Assembly (NCBI GenBank): GCA_965653225.1
Contig: CBFGZI010000147.1
Coordinates: 1-8,645 of the forward strand
Length of the DNA stretch: 8,645 bases
Direction: 5' to 3'
Source: JALZDI01 sp965653225
GTDB lineage: Bacteria > Actinomycetota > Actinomycetes > Propionibacteriales > Nocardioidaceae
Shown here: in pieces, positions 5,199 to 8,645 of the stretch
Layout: the number at the start of each line of letters is the position of its first letter
Numbering within the stretch: position 1 is the first letter of the stretch
Translations under genes and position numbers: made by a program
Notes under the pieces: model-generated
Seen by the model: only the letters and a program-made list of their open reading frames with translations
Told to the model about the DNA's origin: nothing
The model's database searches: none

Positions 5199-5252
5199 GG
5201 TCGGCTGACCTGGTCGGTGTGACCGCTGTGGTGGTCGGCCACGCCCACGACC
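5199..5252. repeat. Three imperfect GGTC...GACC inverted-repeat units
   Basis: Three consecutive elements begin GGTCGG and end GACC: 5199-5210, 5212-5224 and 5233-5252. Each can fold into a 4-5 bp stem. They fill most of the 95-bp gap between the NlpC/P60 stop and the next start, upstream of its -10. They may be operators, a terminator region or chance in GC-rich DNA. Confidence 0.35.
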
Positions 5253-5269
5253 GGTGCGGGGGCGGTGCC

Positions 5270-5275
5270 TAGGAT
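5270..5275 (+). promoter_or_regulatory. -10 box for leaderless transcription of the peptidase/PimB' operon
   Basis: TAGGAT fits TAnnnT and ends exactly 6 nt before the GTG at 5282, so the predicted +1 is the G of the start codon. No ribosome-binding site is visible, consistent with a leaderless mRNA. The -35 region has no clear match. Confidence 0.5.
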
Positions 5276-5281
5276 TCCTGT

Positions 5282-6565
5282 GTGAGAGCCCCCGACGCAC
5301 GTGGTGCGGTGCCGCTGAGCGCGCTGGTCGCCGTCGCGGTGCTGCTCGCCGTCGCCGGGGGCGGGGTGCTGCTCACCCGGCTGGGCAGCGGCGGTGTCGG
5401 CACCGACGAGCGCGCTGAGCCCGCGGTCAGCACGCCGGCGCGCCCCGGTGTCGTCGGCGGTGCGGGCTCGGAGTCGCAGCGCACGCTGGCCGGCACCCGC
5501 GCGCTCATCGACCTCCAACGCGCCGTGCACACCCAGCGTGAGGCGTTGTTCGACCGGGTGTTCAGCACCGGCCGCGCCGGGAGCGAGGGCGCGGACATCT
5601 TCACCAGCCTGCGCCGGCTGCCGCTGTCGACGTACTCGATGCGCTACATCAGCGAGGTGGCCCACCAGGGCCCGACCTGGAAGGCCGACGTCGCTGTGCA
5701 GTGGGGGCTGCGGCGGGTCGACCCGCGCGCGATCACCAGCCAGGTCGAGGTGACCTTTCGACGTGACGACGGCTCGGCGCAGGTGGTGAGCATGCAGCCG
5801 GCCCGCGACGACGAGGCGCCCGTCTGGCTGCTGGGTCGCCTGCAGGTGGTGCACGTGGGCCCGGCGCTCGTGCTGTCGCTGCAGCCACCGCTGACGGCGG
5901 GCGTGGTGGACCAGACGCGCAAGGCCGTGCGGGACGTGCACCACGTGCTGCACGGCTGGGACGGAAGCCTGGTCGTCGTGCTTCCCCGCACCACCGGACA
6001 GCTCGACGAGATGCTGTCGTCGAAGCCGGGCACCTACGACAACATCGCCGCCGTCACCGCCTCCGCGGACGGGTCGAACGACCCCACGGCGCCGGTGCGC
6101 GTGCTTCTGAACCCGGAGGTGTTCACCGGCCTGGGGCCGATCGCGGCGCAGGTGGTGCTCTCGCACGAGGCCACCCATGCCGCCACCGGAGCGACGATCC
6201 GTGACATGCCGCTGTGGCTGGTCGAGGGGTTCGCCGACTACGTCGCGCTCGCCCGTGAGCCGGTGCCGGTGGACGTGGCCGCCGGCCAGATCCTGGGCAT
6301 CGTGCGCAGGTCCGGTGCCCCGAACCGACTGCCGGGCAAGGCCGACTTCGCCACCTCGGCACACGGGCTCGGTGCGTCGTACGAGGCGGCCTGGCTCGCC
6401 TGCCGGCTACTCGGCCACGAGTACGGCCAGGACCGGCTGCTGACCTTCTACCGCCAGGTGTCGAGAACCGGCAACGCCGACGCGGCGTTCGACTCGGTGC
6501 TGGGCACGACGCAGAAGCAGTTCACCGCGCAGTGGCGCCACTACCTGACCGAGCTGGCCGGATGA
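5282..6565 (+). CDS. Membrane-anchored HExxH zinc metallopeptidase (peptidase MA-like)
   Basis: The product has 427 residues. A single hydrophobic segment at about 10-32 follows a short basic N-terminus, so it is probably a type II membrane anchor or uncleaved signal with the rest outside the cell. After a Gly/Thr/Pro-rich linker, residues about 66-240 form a globular region without a motif I recognise; its strand-rich stretch (135-200) resembles an NTF2-like insert, which is only a guess. Residues about 275-420 are gluzincin-like: VVLSHEATHA supplies H295, E296 and H299, and WLVEGFADYVA supplies the third zinc ligand E315, 16 residues on, as in peptidase MA proteins. The substrate is unknown; an envelope or secreted protein is likely. 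GTG 5282 coincides with the predicted transcription start. Its TGA overlaps the next ATG by 4 nt, implying translational coupling to the M48 peptidase. Confidence 0.85.
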   Translation: MRAPDARGAVPLSALVAVAVLLAVAGGGVLLTRLGSGGVGTDERAEPAVSTPARPGVVGGAGSESQRTLAGTRALIDLQRAVHTQREALFDRVFSTGRAGSEGADIFTSLRRLPLSTYSMRYISEVAHQGPTWKADVAVQWGLRRVDPRAITSQVEVTFRRDDGSAQVVSMQPARDDEAPVWLLGRLQVVHVGPALVLSLQPPLTAGVVDQTRKAVRDVHHVLHGWDGSLVVVLPRTTGQLDEMLSSKPGTYDNIAAVTASADGSNDPTAPVRVLLNPEVFTGLGPIAAQVVLSHEATHAATGATIRDMPLWLVEGFADYVALAREPVPVDVAAGQILGIVRRSGAPNRLPGKADFATSAHGLGASYEAAWLACRLLGHEYGQDRLLTFYRQVSRTGNADAAFDSVLGTTQKQFTAQWRHYLTELAG

Positions 6566-7821
6566 GCCCGGAGCGCAGGTTCGCCTGGTGGTGGCTGGGC
6601 GGGCTCACCCTGCTGGCCCTGGTGCTGATGCTGGCGCTGACGCCCTGGGGCACGGTCGTGCAGGACCCCCCGGGTCTCGTGCACCGCGCCTTCGGCGCGC
6701 AGCTGGTCGCGCGCGGCAACGCGTTCGCGGCAGACATCCGCCCGGCCAGCTACGCGTCCATCGTCGTGGGCCTGCTCGTCGCCTTGTGGGTGGGCCTGAG
6801 CCGCCGGGGACTGCGCGTGATGCGGGCGGCGTCGACCTGGCTGCGCTGGTGGTGGCTGCAGGTGCTGGCGGTCGTCGCCGTGGCGACCGTGGTGGTCTGG
6901 CTGGCCACGTTGCCGCTACGCGTGTGGGAGGAGGTCGTGCTCCGGCGGTGGGACCTCTCCACCCAGGCGTGGGGCAGCTGGCTGCTCGACCAGGTCAAGG
7001 GTGTCGGACTCACCGTCGTCCTGACCGGGCTGGGGCTCATCCTGCTCGTCGCGCTGGCGCGGTGGCTGCCGCGTTGGTGGTTCGTGCCGGCCTGTTTGGG
7101 TGCGGCCGGGCTGGTGTTCGCCGTGTCGTTCGTCTACCCAGTCGTCGTAGAGCCGCTGTTCAGCAACTTCAAGCCCATGGCCGCGGGGCCGATGCGTTCG
7201 TCGCTGCTGCACCTGGCCGCGCGTGACGGTGTGCCGGTCAACGGCGTGCTGGTGGCCGACGCCTCGCAGCGCACCACGACGCTGAACGCCTACGTCAGCG
7301 GTTTCGGCAGCACGCGTCGCATCGTCGTCTACGACAACCTGCTACAGGAGCCGCCTGCGGACGTGCGTTCGGTCGTGGCGCACGAGCTCGGGCACGCGGC
7401 CAACAACGACGTGCTCGTCGGCTCGACGATAGGCGCGGCGGGCACCGCTGCTGCGGTTGCGGCGCTGGGTCTCATCGTGTCGTCGGACTGGATGAGACGG
7501 CGCGGGCTCAAGGGTGCGCGTGACCCGGTGGTCGCCGCGACCGTGCTCGCGCTGTCGACCGCGTTGACCGTAGTCGGCTCACCAGTGGAGTCGATGATCA
7601 GCCGCCAGGTCGAGGCGCGGGCCGACCAGCACGCGCTGAACCTGACCCGGGACCCGCAGGCGATGATCGACGTGCAGAAGGTGCTGGCCGTCCGTAACCT
7701 GTCCGACCTCGACCCGTCGGGGTTCGCGTACATGATGTTCGCCACCCATCCGAGCGCGGGACAGCGGATCGCGATGGCACGGCAGTGGGCGCACGAGCAC
7801 GGAGTGGAGACGAAGCTGTGA
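6562..7821 (+). CDS. M48 integral-membrane metallopeptidase (Ste24/CAAX protease 1-like)
   Basis: The product has 419 residues. Hydrophobic segments lie near 12-28, 64-79, 100-117, 148-167, 172-194, 286-306 and 322-340. The N-terminal half follows the Peptidase_M48_N layout of Ste24 proteins, including EPLFSNFKPM at 197-206 just before the catalytic domain. The zinc site is VVAHELGHAANND (H274, E275, H278), with the third ligand E351 in VEARADQHAL. Two membrane segments lie between HELGH and EARAD, as in Ste24. Bacterial relatives, such as HtpX-type proteases, are mostly linked to membrane-protein quality control; prenyl-protein processing is not expected in bacteria. The ATG at 6562 overlaps the previous stop as ATGA and is preferred to the in-frame GTG at 6532 inside the upstream gene. 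The stop overlaps the PimB' start. Confidence 0.92.
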   Translation: MSPERRFAWWWLGGLTLLALVLMLALTPWGTVVQDPPGLVHRAFGAQLVARGNAFAADIRPASYASIVVGLLVALWVGLSRRGLRVMRAASTWLRWWWLQVLAVVAVATVVVWLATLPLRVWEEVVLRRWDLSTQAWGSWLLDQVKGVGLTVVLTGLGLILLVALARWLPRWWFVPACLGAAGLVFAVSFVYPVVVEPLFSNFKPMAAGPMRSSLLHLAARDGVPVNGVLVADASQRTTTLNAYVSGFGSTRRIVVYDNLLQEPPADVRSVVAHELGHAANNDVLVGSTIGAAGTAAAVAALGLIVSSDWMRRRGLKGARDPVVAATVLALSTALTVVGSPVESMISRQVEARADQHALNLTRDPQAMIDVQKVLAVRNLSDLDPSGFAYMMFATHPSAGQRIAMARQWAHEHGVETKL

Positions 7822-8645
7822 GCCGGACGCTGGTCGTGACAAACGACTTCCCGACCCGCCGCGGGGGCATCGAGACGTTCGTGTTCGAGCTGTGCAAGCG
7901 CTTCGAGCCGGACGACGTGGTCGTCTACACCGCGTCGATGCCCGGCGACCTCGAGTTCGACAAAGACCTGCCGTTCCGGGTACTTCGCGATCCGACCTCG
8001 ATGCTCGTGCCCAGCCCGCCCGTGGCCCGGCGCGTGGTCAAGGCCTTCGAGCAGTACGGCTGCGACCGCGTGCTGTTCGGCGCCTCGGCACCGCTCGGGC
8101 TGTTGGCTCCGCGGCTGCGCGACGCCGGCGCGAAGCGCATCGTCGGCCTCACGCACGGGCACGAGGCGTGGTGGGCCCGCGTGCCGGGAACACGCCAGGT
8201 GTTGAGGCGGATCGGCGACGGGTGCGACGTGCTCACGTTCGTGTCGCGGTGGTGTCGTGACGTGATCGCGTCTGCGCTGTCGCCAGCGGCCGCGGCGCGG
8301 ATGGAGCGGCTGGTGCCGGGCGTCGACGTCGAGGGCTTCCATCCCGGATGCGGGGGAGCGGCCGTGCGGTCGGAGCTGGGCATCGCCGCCGATGCGCCCG
8401 TGGTCGTCACCGCAGGTCGGATGACGCCGCGCAAGGGCCAGGACACACTGGTGCGCGCGTGGCCCCAGGTGCTGGCACAGGCTCCGGACGCGAGGCTGCT
8501 GATGGCGGGGGAGGGACCCTACCGTCCCAAGCTGCAGCGACTGGCCGAGTCGCTACGGGTGAGCGAGTCCGTGGTGTTCACCGGAGCCGTGCCGTGGGGT
8601 GGTATGCCGGCCTACATCGACGCCGGCGACGTATTCGCGATGCCG
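7818..8645 (+). CDS. pimB: GT4 mannosyltransferase PimB', phosphatidylinositol mannoside synthesis, partial
   Basis: The frame starts with GTG 7818, overlapping the M48 stop as GTGA, with GGAGA (7806-7810) 7 nt upstream, and runs off the right edge after 276 residues of an expected total of about 380. It is a GT-B fold, family 4 glycosyltransferase. Markers include VVTNDFPTRRGGIETFV at the N-terminus (glycine loop GGIE 16-19), LTHGHEAWWA (H113, H115, E116), VPGVD, and the donor-site segment TAGRMTPRKGQD (R201, K206) with MAGEGPYRPKL after it. These match the actinobacterial PimB' group, which transfers mannose from GDP-mannose to the 6-position of inositol in PIM1 to make PIM2 at the cytoplasmic face of the membrane. 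The closing ExxGxxxxE donor motif would lie beyond the window. Its place next to RipC-like NlpC/P60 resembles Rv2188c. An alternative is a related GT4 acting on another lipid. Confidence 0.88.
   Translation, partial: MSRTLVVTNDFPTRRGGIETFVFELCKRFEPDDVVVYTASMPGDLEFDKDLPFRVLRDPTSMLVPSPPVARRVVKAFEQYGCDRVLFGASAPLGLLAPRLRDAGAKRIVGLTHGHEAWWARVPGTRQVLRRIGDGCDVLTFVSRWCRDVIASALSPAAAARMERLVPGVDVEGFHPGCGGAAVRSELGIAADAPVVVTAGRMTPRKGQDTLVRAWPQVLAQAPDARLLMAGEGPYRPKLQRLAESLRVSESVVFTGAVPWGGMPAYIDAGDVFAMP

Noticed and set aside
4143..5300. 385-codon open frame on the minus strand opposite the NlpC/P60 gene
   Set aside because: Rich in Val, Gly, Leu, His and Arg with no domain, it spans the riboswitch end and the next promoter. 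It is the expected antisense shadow of a high-GC gene whose sense product is clearly NlpC/P60.
5159..6364. 401-codon open frame on the minus strand opposite the MA-like peptidase
   Set aside because: His/Arg/Gly-rich shadow with no recognisable motif, overlapping two well-supported plus-strand genes.
6532..6561. GTG 6532 as the start of the M48 peptidase
   Set aside because: It would create a 34-nt overlap with the upstream gene, whereas ATG 6562 gives the common 4-nt ATGA coupling and a better membrane-protein N-terminus.

Overview
The window is very GC-rich chromosomal DNA from an actinobacterium. Five signs point there: GTG starts, several start codons placed about 6-8 nt after a TAnnnT -10 hexamer (leaderless mRNAs), a PimB'-type mannosyltransferase for phosphatidylinositol mannosides, a ydaO-type c-di-AMP riboswitch in front of an NlpC/P60 hydrolase, and two PafBC-type damage promoters. 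Gene content and order (DEDDh/UvrC-like nuclease, NlpC/P60, then PimB') recall the Mycobacterium tuberculosis Rv2191 - Rv2190c (ripC) - Rv2188c (pimB') neighbourhood. The extra genes (NYN protein, CxxC mini-protein, two membrane metallopeptidases) suggest a non-mycobacterial lineage, perhaps Nocardioidaceae or a relative; that placement is a guess. I see no mobile elements, tRNAs, rRNAs or CRISPR.

Layout. On the minus strand lie a stand-alone Lrp/AsnC ligand-binding (RAM) domain protein, cut by the left edge (212 to 1), and a DEDDh exonuclease fused to the front half of UvrC (2114 to 312). On the plus strand follow a coiled-coil NYN-domain ribonuclease-like protein (2193-3494), a 72-aa protein with a CxxC-x6-CxxC motif (3622-3840), and a 350-bp regulatory region. 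That region holds a Crp/GlxR-like site, a candidate promoter, an inverted repeat and the riboswitch. Next come a secreted coiled-coil NlpC/P60 endopeptidase (4191-5186), a membrane-anchored HExxH peptidase (5282-6565), an M48/Ste24-like peptidase (6562-7821) and PimB' (7818 to beyond the right edge). The last three genes overlap by 4 nt at each junction and look like one translationally coupled operon.

Two themes emerge. The left half is nucleic-acid metabolism: two divergent nuclease genes, with the RecA/LexA-independent DNA-damage motif TGTCRGTG-N8-TAnnnT in front of the UvrC-like nuclease (7 of 8 upstream bases match, plus the -10) and again, as a full match, in front of the CxxC mini-protein. 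That places a tiny, possibly metal-binding protein of unknown role in the same predicted damage regulon as the nuclease. The right half is cell-envelope biology: a peptidoglycan hydrolase apparently controlled by c-di-AMP and possibly cAMP, two membrane metallopeptidases and a PIM-synthesis enzyme.

The most interesting points are the paired damage promoters, the mini-protein, the UvrC-derived fusion nuclease with its four Fe-S-type cysteines, and an alternative hairpin at 4144-4173 that would consume the conserved 3' core of the riboswitch and abut the NlpC/P60 ribosome-binding site.
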